From Alkalilacustris brevis (GTDB lineage: Bacteria; Pseudomonadota; Alphaproteobacteria; Rhodobacterales; Rhodobacteraceae): a DNA stretch of 64,000 nucleotides. This document shows, in pieces, positions 36,671 through 45,069 of the stretch. Both the position numbers and the translations under genes were made by a program. Position 1 is the stretch's first letter. Every line of letters starts with the position of its first letter. The stretch is from contig NZ_QNVJ01000054.1 in the NCBI RefSeq assembly GCF_003350345.1, positions 91,967 to 155,966 on the forward strand, given 5' to 3'. Under the pieces are notes generated by a model, which saw only the letters and a list, made by a program, of their open reading frames with translations, searched no databases and was not told where the DNA came from.

Positions 36671-37750
36671 TCAGGTCTTTGTGCCGGTTTCGGCATCGCC
36701 CCCCGTGCAAATGGGGCAGCTTTTACGTGGTTTGACGGCAATTATCCGCGAATCGGCATAAAGCATATCAAGGATCATCAGGCGCCCGCGCAGCCCTTCG
36801 CCCGCGCCCGTGATATGCTTGATCGCCTCATTGGCCATCATCGTGCCCAGCACACCCGGCAGCGGGGCGATTACACCGGCCTCGGCGCAGCTTGGCACCA
36901 GCTCGGGCGCGGGGCGTTCGGGAAAGACGCATTGAAAACAAGGCCCGCCCCGTGCCGGGTCGTAAAGGCTGATCTGACCTTCCCACTGTGTAATGGCGGC
37001 CGCGATCAGCGGCTTGCCCGCAGCGACAGCGGCACGGTTGGACAGATAGCGGGTGTCGAAATTGTCCGTTCCGTCAAGAATCAGATCGTATTCCGAAAAC
37101 AGGGTTTCTGCGATCTCCTCGGTGAGGCGGCGCTCGTAGGGGCGCACGGTGACGAAAGGGTTCAGCGCCTCGATGGCGATTTGTGCCGAGAACACCTTGG
37201 GCATCCCGATCCGTGCATCGGTATGGATGATCTGCCGCTGCAGGTTGGAGTTGTCGACCACATCGTCATCGATCACTCCCAAAGTACCCACGCCCGCCGC
37301 CGCCAGGTAAAGCAGCACGGGCGAGCCTAGGCCACCCGCGCCGATCACCAGCACCCGCGCGGCCTTGAGGCGCTTCTGCCCGGTGCCGCCGACCTCGCGC
37401 AGCATGATGTGGCGGGCGTAGCGCTCAAGCTCGACGGGGCTGAAACTGTCGGGCGAGGTGCCGCCGGCGGTTCTGCCTGGGGTTTCGGCTGCGGCCTGTG
37501 CCCGCGCGCGCAGGTGCCCCAGCCCCGCCGCGTAGCCCCCCACCATCAGCCCCACGACCCCGAGCGCAAGCCAGGGCAGCGGCGAGCCTCCGGTTGCCTG
37601 CCGCAGCCCGGCGCCCTCGGGCAGGGTGAACTGCACCAGCAGCACCCCGGCATAAAGCACCGCCAGCATGGTCAGCCGCGCCCGCCAAGGTGCCCCCATC
37701 AGGTGCCCGATGACCAGCAGCACCGCCGCCATGAACAACACCAGCCCCAT
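36671..37750 (-). CDS. moeB: MoeB/ThiF-type adenylyltransferase with N-terminal membrane segments
   Basis: Activates the C-terminal glycine of a ubiquitin-like sulfur carrier (MoaD or ThiS) by adenylation. Residues 108 to the end are the E1-like enzyme: GAGGLGS (138-144), the DNSNLQRQ arginine motif, and zinc cysteines CFQC and CPIC. Unusually, residues 1-85 hold three hydrophobic helices (about 2-19, 25-43, 58-80), so the enzyme is membrane-anchored. No rhodanese domain is present. It starts at ATG 37750, one base inside the dut stop; a GTG at 37753 is equally close. Confidence 0.87.
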   Translation of the reverse strand: MGLVLFMAAVLLVIGHLMGAPWRARLTMLAVLYAGVLLVQFTLPEGAGLRQATGGSPLPWLALGVVGLMVGGYAAGLGHLRARAQAAAETPGRTAGGTSPDSFSPVELERYARHIMLREVGGTGQKRLKAARVLVIGAGGLGSPVLLYLAAAGVGTLGVIDDDVVDNSNLQRQIIHTDARIGMPKVFSAQIAIEALNPFVTVRPYERRLTEEIAETLFSEYDLILDGTDNFDTRYLSNRAAVAAGKPLIAAAITQWEGQISLYDPARGGPCFQCVFPERPAPELVPSCAEAGVIAPLPGVLGTMMANEAIKHITGAGEGLRGRLMILDMLYADSRIIAVKPRKSCPICTGGDAETGTKT

Positions 37751-38217
37751 CACCCCCTCCCGGTCGAGCCGAAGCCGCCCGAGCCGCGGGCGGTGTCCGA
37801 AAGTGTTTCGGTCAGTTCCATGCGGGCCTGCACCACCGGCGCCAGAACCATCTGCGCGATCCGATCGCCATGGCGAATGGTGAAGGGATCGGCCCCGAGG
37901 TTGACCGCGATCACACCCAACGGGCCGCGGTAATCGCTGTCGATCGTGCCCGGCGTGTTCAGCAATGTGATTCCGTGCTTTAGTGCCAACCCCGAACGCG
38001 GCCTGATCTGCAGCTCGAACCCCGGCGGGATCTCGACGCGCAGGCCCGTGGACACCAGCGCGCGCTGCATAGGGTAAAGCGTGATGCCGCCGTTGCGGTG
38101 GGTGTCCGGCAGGTTGGCGCGCAGGTCGGCGCCGGCGGCGCCCTCGGTTTCATAGCCGGGCAGCGGCACGGCGGGGTCGAACCCGTCGATGCGGGAAAGG
38201 CGCAGTACCGGCCTCAT
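37750..38217 (-). CDS. dut: Deoxyuridine 5'-triphosphate nucleotidohydrolase
   Basis: Hydrolyses dUTP to dUMP, keeping uracil out of DNA and supplying thymidylate synthesis. The 155 residues carry the trimeric dUTPase motifs: [55 protein letters not shown] and the C-terminal glycine-rich GSGGFGSTG. It overlaps coaBC (ATGA) and moeB. Confidence 0.96.
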   Translation of the reverse strand: MRPVLRLSRIDGFDPAVPLPGYETEGAAGADLRANLPDTHRNGGITLYPMQRALVSTGLRVEIPPGFELQIRPRSGLALKHGITLLNTPGTIDSDYRGPLGVIAVNLGADPFTIRHGDRIAQMVLAPVVQARMELTETLSDTARGSGGFGSTGRG

Positions 38218-39419
38218 GCGAGCGCCTGCGCGATCCGTTCGGCCAGGCGGCGGGCCACCTCGGGCTTGACCATGCGGGGCCAGGCCTCGGCGCCCGCGTC
38301 GGTGATCAGGGTCACGGCGTTCTCAGCCCCGCCCATGATGCCCGTTCCGGCGGATACATCATTGGCCACGATCCAGTCGCAGCCCTTTCGCGCCCGTTTG
38401 GTGGTGGCGTTCTCCGCCACATTCTCGGTTTCGGCGGCAAAGCCCACCACCAGCGCGGGGCGCTGCGGGCCGGGCTGGCTGATCTGTGCCAGAATATCGG
38501 GGTTCTCGGCGAACTTCAGAACTGGCGGGCCGCCCCTGTCTTTCTTCATCTTCTGCGCGGCACCGTTGGTCACGTGCCAGTCGGCCACGGCGGCGGCGCA
38601 GATCACCGCATCGGCGGGCAGCGCCGTCTCGACGGCGGCCAGCATCTCGCGTGCGGTCTGGACATGGGCCACGGCCACGCCCTCGGGCGGCGGCATCTCG
38701 GCCGGGCCGGTGACGAAGGTGACTCGCGCGCCCAGATCACGCAAGCTGGCCGCAATCGCCGCGCCCTGCCGCCCCGACGAGCGGTTGGCGATGTACCGCA
38801 CCGGGTCGATGGGTTCATGCGTGGGCCCCGAGGTCACGATCACATGCCGCCCGGCCAGCGGCCCCTGTGCCGCCCCGCTGCCTAGCGCGGCCTCGACCGC
38901 GGTGATGATCTCGGCCGGTTCGGCCATTCGGCCAGGGCCGTGTTCGCCGCAAGCCATGTCGCCGGCGTTGGGGCCGACAAACAGCACCCCATCGCTGCGC
39001 AGGGTGGCGCTGTTGCGCTGGGTCGCGGGATGTTCCCACATGCGCACGTTCATCGCCGGCGCGATCAGCACACGCTTGTCGGTCGCCATCAGCAGTGTCG
39101 AGGCCAAGTCATCGGCATGTCCGCCGGCCATCTTCGCCATCAGGTCGGCCGTGGCCGGGGCCACCACAACCAGATCGGCCGCGCGCGAAAGCTGGATATG
39201 GCCCATCTCGGCCTCGGCTGTCAGGTCGAAGAGTTGTTGATAGACCTTCTCGCCCGCCAGCGCCGACACGGAAAGGGGTGTGACGAACTCGGCCCCCGCA
39301 CGGGTAAGCACCGGCACCACGGCTGCGCCACGCTCGCGCAGCCGCCGGATCAGTTCGAGCGCCTTGTAGGCGGCGATCCCGCCGCCGATGATAAGTAGTA
39401 TCCGCCTGCCGCCCAGCAT
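38214..39419 (-). CDS. coaBC: Bifunctional phosphopantothenoylcysteine decarboxylase / phosphopantothenate-cysteine ligase
   Basis: Two steps of coenzyme A synthesis. The 401-residue protein has an N-terminal flavin-dependent decarboxylase ([36 protein letters not shown]; the cysteine loop [13 protein letters not shown]). The C-terminal ligase part has [20 protein letters not shown] and ADWHV. It is the first gene of the coaBC-dut-moeB run. Confidence 0.96.
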   Translation of the reverse strand: MLGGRRILLIIGGGIAAYKALELIRRLRERGAAVVPVLTRAGAEFVTPLSVSALAGEKVYQQLFDLTAEAEMGHIQLSRAADLVVVAPATADLMAKMAGGHADDLASTLLMATDKRVLIAPAMNVRMWEHPATQRNSATLRSDGVLFVGPNAGDMACGEHGPGRMAEPAEIITAVEAALGSGAAQGPLAGRHVIVTSGPTHEPIDPVRYIANRSSGRQGAAIAASLRDLGARVTFVTGPAEMPPPEGVAVAHVQTAREMLAAVETALPADAVICAAAVADWHVTNGAAQKMKKDRGGPPVLKFAENPDILAQISQPGPQRPALVVGFAAETENVAENATTKRARKGCDWIVANDVSAGTGIMGGAENAVTLITDAGAEAWPRMVKPEVARRLAERIAQALA

Positions 39420-39596
39420 CCCAACGCCCTTTTTGCCGCCTGCCCGACCGTTCTAGGCGCAGGCCGGGCCGCGCACAACAGTTCTCGCCGGAAGGAAGCG
39501 CAGGGGCCGGGTCGGGGTGCAATCACGTTGCCATTGGCGCCGGACCCATTGACGGGGCATCCGGCAACCCGTCCAGAACGTCGGGCGGCCGGAGTA

Positions 39597-40475
39597 TCAC
39601 GCCAGCAATTGCTGCACCTCGCGCGAGCGGGATTCGAGCGCTTTGCGCATCTTGACGAAGGCTGCGGCCTCAAGCTGGCGCACACGTTCCTTCGAAAGGT
39701 TCAACTCCTGCCCCAGGCTTTCCAGCGTTCGCGGATCTTCCCGCAGCTTGCGCTCGCGCAGGATGAAGCGCTCGCGCGGGTTCAGGGTGCATATCGCGTC
39801 GATCAGCCAGTCGCGCAACTGCGCGCTGTCGTGATCCCTGGCGACTGTTTGCGCAGCTTGCGGCGCATCGTCTTCCAGCAGATCGATCCAGGCACGGCCA
39901 TCCTCGTCGGTGCTTTGTGTCGCATCGAGCGAGTAATCGATTCCCGCAAGCCGGCCTTCCATCATCTCTACATCATGCAGCGGCACGCCCACCTCATGGG
40001 CGATCATTTCGCGCAACTGATGCCCGTCGAGCGTTTCGCCCCGCGCCAGCGCCTCGCGCTCGATCTTGGCCTGCACGCGGCGCATGTTGAAGAACAGCGA
40101 TTTCTGGCTGCTGGTCGAGCCGGTGCGCACCATCGACCAGTTGCGCATGACGTAATCCTGAACGCTGGCCTTGATCCACCAGACCGCATAGGTCGAAAAC
40201 CGCACGCCCCTGTCGGGGTCGAACTTGTCGGCGGCTTTCATGAGGCCGAGGCTGGCCTCCTGGATCAGTTCGTTCATCGGCGCGCCGTAACGGCGGAACT
40301 TGGCTGCCATCGAAATGGCAAGGCGCATATAGGCGGTGATAAGCCGGTGCAGCGCGGCCTCGTCGCGCCGGTCGCGCCAGGCATAGGCCAGTTCGCGCTC
40401 GGTCTCGGCGTCGAGCAGTTCGGCCTTCATCGCCTTGCGCGAAAATTCCCTGTCGCTGGGTCCGTCAAATGCCAT
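39597..40475 (-). CDS. rpoH2: RNA polymerase sigma-32 factor, RpoHII type
   Basis: A 292-residue alternative sigma factor. The RpoH box QKSLFFNMRR at 124-133 is present, with region 2 (MNELIQEASLGLMKAADKFD, then PDRGVRFSTYAVWWIKAS) and region 4 (TLESLGQELNLSKERVRQLE). The start, AFDGPSDREFSRKAMKAELL, lacks the EIRKFPML-type segment of RpoHI, which fits RpoHII of Rhodobacterales. In Rhodobacter sphaeroides RpoHII serves singlet-oxygen and oxidative stress under RpoE control. A matching promoter lies upstream. Confidence 0.88.
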   Translation of the reverse strand: MAFDGPSDREFSRKAMKAELLDAETERELAYAWRDRRDEAALHRLITAYMRLAISMAAKFRRYGAPMNELIQEASLGLMKAADKFDPDRGVRFSTYAVWWIKASVQDYVMRNWSMVRTGSTSSQKSLFFNMRRVQAKIEREALARGETLDGHQLREMIAHEVGVPLHDVEMMEGRLAGIDYSLDATQSTDEDGRAWIDLLEDDAPQAAQTVARDHDSAQLRDWLIDAICTLNPRERFILRERKLREDPRTLESLGQELNLSKERVRQLEAAAFVKMRKALESRSREVQQLLA

Positions 40476-40532
40476 TTTTCGAGCCTCCGGCGTATTCAGA
40501 GCGCCGCAACCTCTCGCGGCGGATATACCATG

Positions 40533-40560
40533 TTTACGCGCCGGGCCCGAGGCCGGATCA
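40533..40560 (-). promoter_or_regulatory. Sigma-E (RpoE-ChrR type) promoter of rpoHII
   Basis: On the minus strand TGATCC (40560-40555) is followed after 16 bases by CGTAAA (40538-40533), that is TGATCC-N18-TAAA. This fits the promoter pattern described for the Rhodobacter singlet-oxygen sigma factor RpoE. The predicted leader is about 50 bases. The rpoE and chrR genes are not in this window. Confidence 0.65.
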
Positions 40561-40565
40561 AATTT

Positions 40566-41546
40566 TCAGACAGTTTGCGGGGGTGTCGTTCCCCGGGCCG
40601 GGGGCAGCGCACGGCGCAGGAAATCACCTGCGCGCGCCAGTGCGGCATCGGCCTCGGGCAGGCGGCCCTGGAATATTTGCCAGACATGGGGCAGGTCGCC
40701 GCAGATTTCGCATTCTACCCTGCCGCCCGCGGTGCGCAGCCGCGCGGCCATGCGCAGGCTGTCGTCGCGCAGAATCTCGCTCTCGGAGGCTTGCAGAAGA
40801 ACCGGCGGCGGCCGGTGCCACCCGGCAAAAAGCGGCGAGGCACGCGGGTCGCGCGAATCGCCGCCCTCGCCCAGGTAGAAGCGGCGCATGTCGTTGGCAC
40901 GCGCGGGCGGGAGCATCGCATCGCGGCGGGCGTTCTCGTGAAAGGAGGCGCCCGAAAACGTCATGTCGGTCAGCGGCGAGAACGCCACCAGCGCCGCAGG
41001 GGCAGGCCAGCCCTTCCGCAGCACCTCGGCCAGCAGCGCAAGGGCAAGGCCGCCGCCGGCGCTGTCACCGGCAAGGGCGATGCGTTCGGGCGGATAGCCG
41101 CGTGCAAGCAGCGCGGCATAGGCTGTGCGCGCATCCTCGAAGGCTGCGGGAAAGGGGTGCTCGGGCGCAAGCCGGTAGCGGGGCAGCAGCGCGTCCATCC
41201 CGGCGAGGCCGGCCAGCGTTGCGGCAAGTGCGCGATGGGTGCGCGGGCTTCCCATGATATAGGCGCCGCCATGCAAGTAGAGAAGCACGCCTTGCCTGCC
41301 CGCGCCCCGCGCCCAGAGCGCGGGCACCGCCTGACCATCTGCGCACAGACGGGCGGGCAGATAGGCCGTGAACGGCGGATCGCGAAAGAGGAGCCGCGCG
41401 CCCAGCCGGAACAGTCGACGCGCGCGGGGTGGGCTGCTCTCGCGGGCAAGCTGCGGGCGTATCAGCCAGCGCAGCACAAGCCTCAGCAGCCGTGCGCGCA
41501 GGCTCTGGCCTGTCAACCGGCGCGCCTGGCTTCGATCGCTTCCCAT
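40566..41546 (-). CDS. Alpha/beta hydrolase, hormone-sensitive lipase family esterase
   Basis: A 326-residue esterase of the HSL (bacterial family IV) group. Motifs are the oxyanion motif [12 protein letters not shown], the nucleophile motif GDSAGGGL and a C-terminal histidine in [10 protein letters not shown]. The acid is probably in [11 protein letters not shown]. The start at ATG 41546 ([11 protein letters not shown]) lies inside the gshB 3' end, a 34-base overlap. Natural substrates are unknown; family members cleave short-chain esters. Confidence 0.85.
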   Translation of the reverse strand: MGSDRSQARRLTGQSLRARLLRLVLRWLIRPQLARESSPPRARRLFRLGARLLFRDPPFTAYLPARLCADGQAVPALWARGAGRQGVLLYLHGGAYIMGSPRTHRALAATLAGLAGMDALLPRYRLAPEHPFPAAFEDARTAYAALLARGYPPERIALAGDSAGGGLALALLAEVLRKGWPAPAALVAFSPLTDMTFSGASFHENARRDAMLPPARANDMRRFYLGEGGDSRDPRASPLFAGWHRPPPVLLQASESEILRDDSLRMAARLRTAGGRVECEICGDLPHVWQIFQGRLPEADAALARAGDFLRRALPPARGTTPPQTV

Positions 41547-42460
41547 ATGCGGCCCGCCACGTTGATCTGGTCGAAACGCTCGAGTTCCTGGATGCCCGTG
41601 GGCGAGGTGAGGTTGATTTCGGTGAGATAGCCGCCGATCACGTCGATCCCGACGAATATCTGCCCCTTCTCGCGCAAGAGCGGGCCGATGCGCGCGCATA
41701 TCTCGCGGTCGCGGTCGGTCAGGCCGATCTTCTCGGGGCGCCCGCCCACATGCATGTTCGACCGCGTCTCGCCCGCGGCCGGGACGCGGTTGATCGCGCC
41801 CACCGGTTCGCCATCCACCAGGATCACCCGCTTGTCGCCTTGCGCGACATCCGGCAGGAATTTCTGCGCGATCAGCGGCTCACGCGTGAAGCCGGTGAAC
41901 AACTCGTGCAACGCGGCGAGGTTGCGGTCGTTAGGGTCCAGCCGGAAGACACCCGCCCCACCATTGCCGTAAAGCGGCTTGAGGATGATGTCGCCATGCA
42001 CGTCCTTGAAGGCGCGGATCGCGTCGAGGTCGCGGGCGATCAGCGTCGGTGGCGTGAGATCGGGAAAGCGCAGTACCAGCAGTTTTTCGGGATAGTTGCG
42101 CACCCAGAACGGGTTGTTCACCACGAGGGTTCCGGGGTGGATCAGGTCCAGCAGATGGGTGCCGGTGATGTAATGCATGTCGAACGGCGGGTCCTGCCGC
42201 AGCCAGACGACATCGCATTCGGCAAGGTCGATTTCCGTTTCGGGGCCGAGGCTGACATGGTCGCCGTGTCGGCGGCGCAGCTCCTCGATCGGTCGCCCCC
42301 GGGCGATTACTCGGCCTTCACGATAGCGCAGCGCGTCGGGCGAATAGTAGAACAGCTGGTGCCCGCGTGCCTGAGCCTCCTCCGCGATCCGGAAAGTGCT
42401 GTCTGCGTCGATAGCGACCGACTCGATCGGGTCCATCTGGAAAGCGACCTTGAGGCTCAT
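41513..42460 (-). CDS. gshB: Glutathione synthetase
   Basis: ATP-dependent ligation of glycine to gamma-glutamylcysteine; ATP-grasp enzyme of 315 residues. Seen are the start [20 protein letters not shown], the [17 protein letters not shown] loop, and the metal and glycine-binding end [20 protein letters not shown]. The start at ATG 42460 has AAGGGGA upstream. It is downstream of rsmI and yraN on the same strand. Confidence 0.96.
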   Translation of the reverse strand: MSLKVAFQMDPIESVAIDADSTFRIAEEAQARGHQLFYYSPDALRYREGRVIARGRPIEELRRRHGDHVSLGPETEIDLAECDVVWLRQDPPFDMHYITGTHLLDLIHPGTLVVNNPFWVRNYPEKLLVLRFPDLTPPTLIARDLDAIRAFKDVHGDIILKPLYGNGGAGVFRLDPNDRNLAALHELFTGFTREPLIAQKFLPDVAQGDKRVILVDGEPVGAINRVPAAGETRSNMHVGGRPEKIGLTDRDREICARIGPLLREKGQIFVGIDVIGGYLTEINLTSPTGIQELERFDQINVAGRIWEAIEARRAG

Positions 42461-42544
42461 CTGCGCATCCCCTTTTCTGCTGCAATCTTCATTGCCGCAG
42501 TGCGGGGCCGGTTGCAATGGCGCCGTGGCAGGCTGGCGTTGCCA

Positions 42545-42919
42545 TCAGGCGCAGAGCGCGTTTTCCAGAACCTCTATTTCACCCGTGCCGTTCACCAGCG
42601 CCACGTCAAAGCGCACCTCGGTCGCTTGCCCGGCGGGCTCTCCGGCCAGATACTCCGAGGCGGCCGCGAAAATCCGCCCGATCTGGCGCGCTGTGACACG
42701 TTCGGCCGCATGGGCGAAACTGCGGCTTTTCTTGACCTCGATGAAGACCAGCCCTTCGCCGTCACGGGCGATCAGGTCGATCTCGCCGCCCCGGCCGCGC
42801 CAGCGTTCGGCCACCACCGAAAGGCCCGCGCGCAGATAATGCGCCGCGACCGCCGCCTCGGCGGCCAGCCCGGCATGATACCCCATTTCGCCCCGCGCTG
42901 CCCGGCCCGCCGCGCTCAT
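42545..42919 (-). CDS. yraN: YraN/UPF0102 family nuclease-like protein
   Basis: A 124-residue protein of the Holliday-junction-resolvase-like UPF0102 family. Motifs are AAEAAVAAHYLRAG, then RGRGGEIDLIARDGEGLVFI, then EVKKSRSF, the GEIDLI...EVK nuclease core. The biochemical role remains unclear. It overlaps the end of rsmI by four bases, the usual partner order. Confidence 0.9.
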   Translation of the reverse strand: MSAAGRAARGEMGYHAGLAAEAAVAAHYLRAGLSVVAERWRGRGGEIDLIARDGEGLVFIEVKKSRSFAHAAERVTARQIGRIFAAASEYLAGEPAGQATEVRFDVALVNGTGEIEVLENALCA

Positions 42920-43788
42920 GTGCCTTGCTCCAGCCTGAGCGCCGCCTGATAGACCTGTCGCCGCGGCAGGCCGGTTTCGGCGGTGATCTCGGCCACCGCC
43001 TGTTTGAGCGAGCGTGTCTGCAATCGTTCCCTCAAGGCATCCTCCATATCCGTCGACGCGGCCGCGCGTGTAGCTTCCGTTTCCCGCGCGCGGTCGATGA
43101 CAAGCACGATCTCGCCCCGTGGCGGGTGTTCGGTGCAACCCTGGGCCAGCGCACCCAGCGTGCCGCGGCGCACTTCCTCATGCCGCTTGGTCAGTTCCCG
43201 GCATAGCGCCGCTTCCCGTTCCTGTCCCCATGCTTCGCACAGTTCGGTTAACAGGCGGCAAATGCGTTTCGGGGATTCGAAAAGGATCACGGTTGCGGGG
43301 ATTGTGCCCATCTCATGCAGGAACTTCTTGCGTGCCGCGCCCTGTGCGGGGGCGAAACCGGCGAAGAGAAACCTGTCGCTGGGCAGCCCCGACACGGTAA
43401 GCGCGGCCAGCGCCGCCGAGGGCCCCGGCGCGGCGATCACCCGGTGCCCGGCGCCGATGGCCTCGCGGGCAAGCTGATAGCCCGGGTCGGCCACCAGCGG
43501 CGTTCCCGCATCCGAGGCGTAGGCCACGCTTTTTCCAGCCTCCAGCGCCTCCAGCAGGCGCGGGCGCATTCGCGGGCCGTTATGGTCGTGATAGGCGACG
43601 ATCTCGCGCCCGGCCGTCTCGAGGCCGTGGAGCGCCATGAGGTGCCGCAGGTTACGGGTGTCTTCCGCTGCCAGCACATCGGCGCGCGCCAGAACGTCCA
43701 GCGCGCGCAGGGTAATGTCGCGCGCCGCCCCGATCGGGGTTGCCACAAGATGCAGGCCCGGCTCCACCGGTGGGATTTCGCCCGCCAT
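42916..43788 (-). CDS. rsmI: 16S rRNA (cytidine1402-2'-O)-methyltransferase
   Basis: Methylates the ribose of C1402 in the ribosomal P site using SAM. The 290-residue tetrapyrrole-methylase fold protein shows LHLVATPIGAARDITLRAL, AAEDTRNLRHLM, SDAGTPLVADPGYQL and APGPSAALAALTVSGLPSDR. The start at ATG 43788 (MAGEIPPVEPG) is preferred over a TTG at 43809. It is divergent from the LpoA-like gene. Confidence 0.94.
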   Translation of the reverse strand: MAGEIPPVEPGLHLVATPIGAARDITLRALDVLARADVLAAEDTRNLRHLMALHGLETAGREIVAYHDHNGPRMRPRLLEALEAGKSVAYASDAGTPLVADPGYQLAREAIGAGHRVIAAPGPSAALAALTVSGLPSDRFLFAGFAPAQGAARKKFLHEMGTIPATVILFESPKRICRLLTELCEAWGQEREAALCRELTKRHEEVRRGTLGALAQGCTEHPPRGEIVLVIDRARETEATRAAASTDMEDALRERLQTRSLKQAVAEITAETGLPRRQVYQAALRLEQGT

Positions 43789-43875
43789 GTCCTGATTGCC
43801 TTCTGCCAAGTTTACTTCATCCCCCGCAACGCTTAGTGTCGCGCTGCGATCAGGAACACGCCGAGGATGCCCTTC

Positions 43876-45063
43876 ATGTTTGCCCTTTTGCCCGCCATCC
43901 GCAACCCGCTTTCCCTTCGTCTGCCCGCCCGATTGCTGTTGCTACTGGCTGTGCTGGGCCTTGCGGCCTGCGATCCGCAAGGATTCGGGGGTGGCCCGCG
44001 TATCGACACCTCTCGTGCGGTGCAGGTGGCTTTGCTGGTCCCGGGCGGCTCGGGCGAACAGGGCGATCAGGCAATTGCGACCAGCCTCGAGAACGCCGCC
44101 CGCCTCGCCATTTCCGACCTAGCCGGCGCACAGATCGACCTGCGAGTCTACAATACCGAGGGCCGCGCCGACCAGGCCGCGCGGGTTGCCGCGCAGGCGG
44201 TTGAGGAGGGCGCGCAGATCATCCTTGGCCCGGTATTCTCGTCCTCGGCGCGCGCGGTGGGGCAGGCGGTCGCCGCGCGTAATGTCAATGTGCTGAGCTT
44301 TTCCAACAACACGGCCGTTGCGGGCGGCAACGTCTTCGTGCTTGGCCCCACTTTCGAGAACACCGCTGCGCGGCTCGCCGGGCACGCTGTTCGCGAAGGC
44401 AAGGGGCGGGTGCTGATCGTGCATGAGCGCAACGAGGCCGGCGCCGTCGGCCGCCGCGCGATCGAACAGGCGGTTCAGCGCGCCGGTGGGCAGATCGCCG
44501 GGGCGCAGAGCTTCGACTTCTCGCAGCAGGGGGTTGTCGATGCGACGCCCGGCATTGCCGAGGCCGCGCGTGCGACCTCGGCCGATGCGCTGTTCTTCAC
44601 TTCCGATTCGGCGGGGGCGCTGCCATTGCTTGCGCAACTCCTGCCCGAAAACCGCACCGGCCCCGACCGTTACCAGTATATCGGCCTGACGCGCTGGGAC
44701 ATTCCGCGCTCGACCTTGTCTCTGGGCGGGTTGCAGGGGGGCTGGTTCGCGCTGCCCGACCCCGGTCTGACCGAACAGTTCCAGCGCCGCTACGAGGCTG
44801 CCCATGGTAGGGCGCCGCATCCCATCGCGGGGCTCGCCTATGACGGTGTCGCGGCGATCGGCGCCCTGATCAGCGCGGGGCAATCCGATGCGCTGTCGCG
44901 TTCGGGGCTGACCCAGGCTTCCGGTTTTGCCGGTGTGGGCGGCGTCTTCCGCTTGCGTCCCGACGGCACCAACGAGCGCGCGCTCGCGGTGGCCGAGATT
45001 CGGGACAATGACCTCGTTGTGATCGATCCCGCGCCGCGCAGCTTCGCCGGTGCCGGTTTCTGA
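43876..45063 (+). CDS. Penicillin-binding protein activator, LpoA-like lipoprotein
   Basis: A 395-residue lipoprotein: signal 1-31 with lipobox LAAC and C32. The remainder is one periplasmic-binding-protein fold (VQVALLVPGGSGEQGDQAIA; EGAQIILGPVFSSSARAV; RYQYIGLTRWD). This matches the C-terminal half of LpoA/LppC, which stimulates PBP1a. It lacks the TPR half, as is usual in alphaproteobacteria. The ATG at 43876 has GAGG nine bases upstream; an ATG at 43867 does not. It is divergent from rsmI, the common order. Confidence 0.82.
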   Translation: MFALLPAIRNPLSLRLPARLLLLLAVLGLAACDPQGFGGGPRIDTSRAVQVALLVPGGSGEQGDQAIATSLENAARLAISDLAGAQIDLRVYNTEGRADQAARVAAQAVEEGAQIILGPVFSSSARAVGQAVAARNVNVLSFSNNTAVAGGNVFVLGPTFENTAARLAGHAVREGKGRVLIVHERNEAGAVGRRAIEQAVQRAGGQIAGAQSFDFSQQGVVDATPGIAEAARATSADALFFTSDSAGALPLLAQLLPENRTGPDRYQYIGLTRWDIPRSTLSLGGLQGGWFALPDPGLTEQFQRRYEAAHGRAPHPIAGLAYDGVAAIGALISAGQSDALSRSGLTQASGFAGVGGVFRLRPDGTNERALAVAEIRDNDLVVIDPAPRSFAGAGF

Positions 45064-45069
45064 TCGGTC

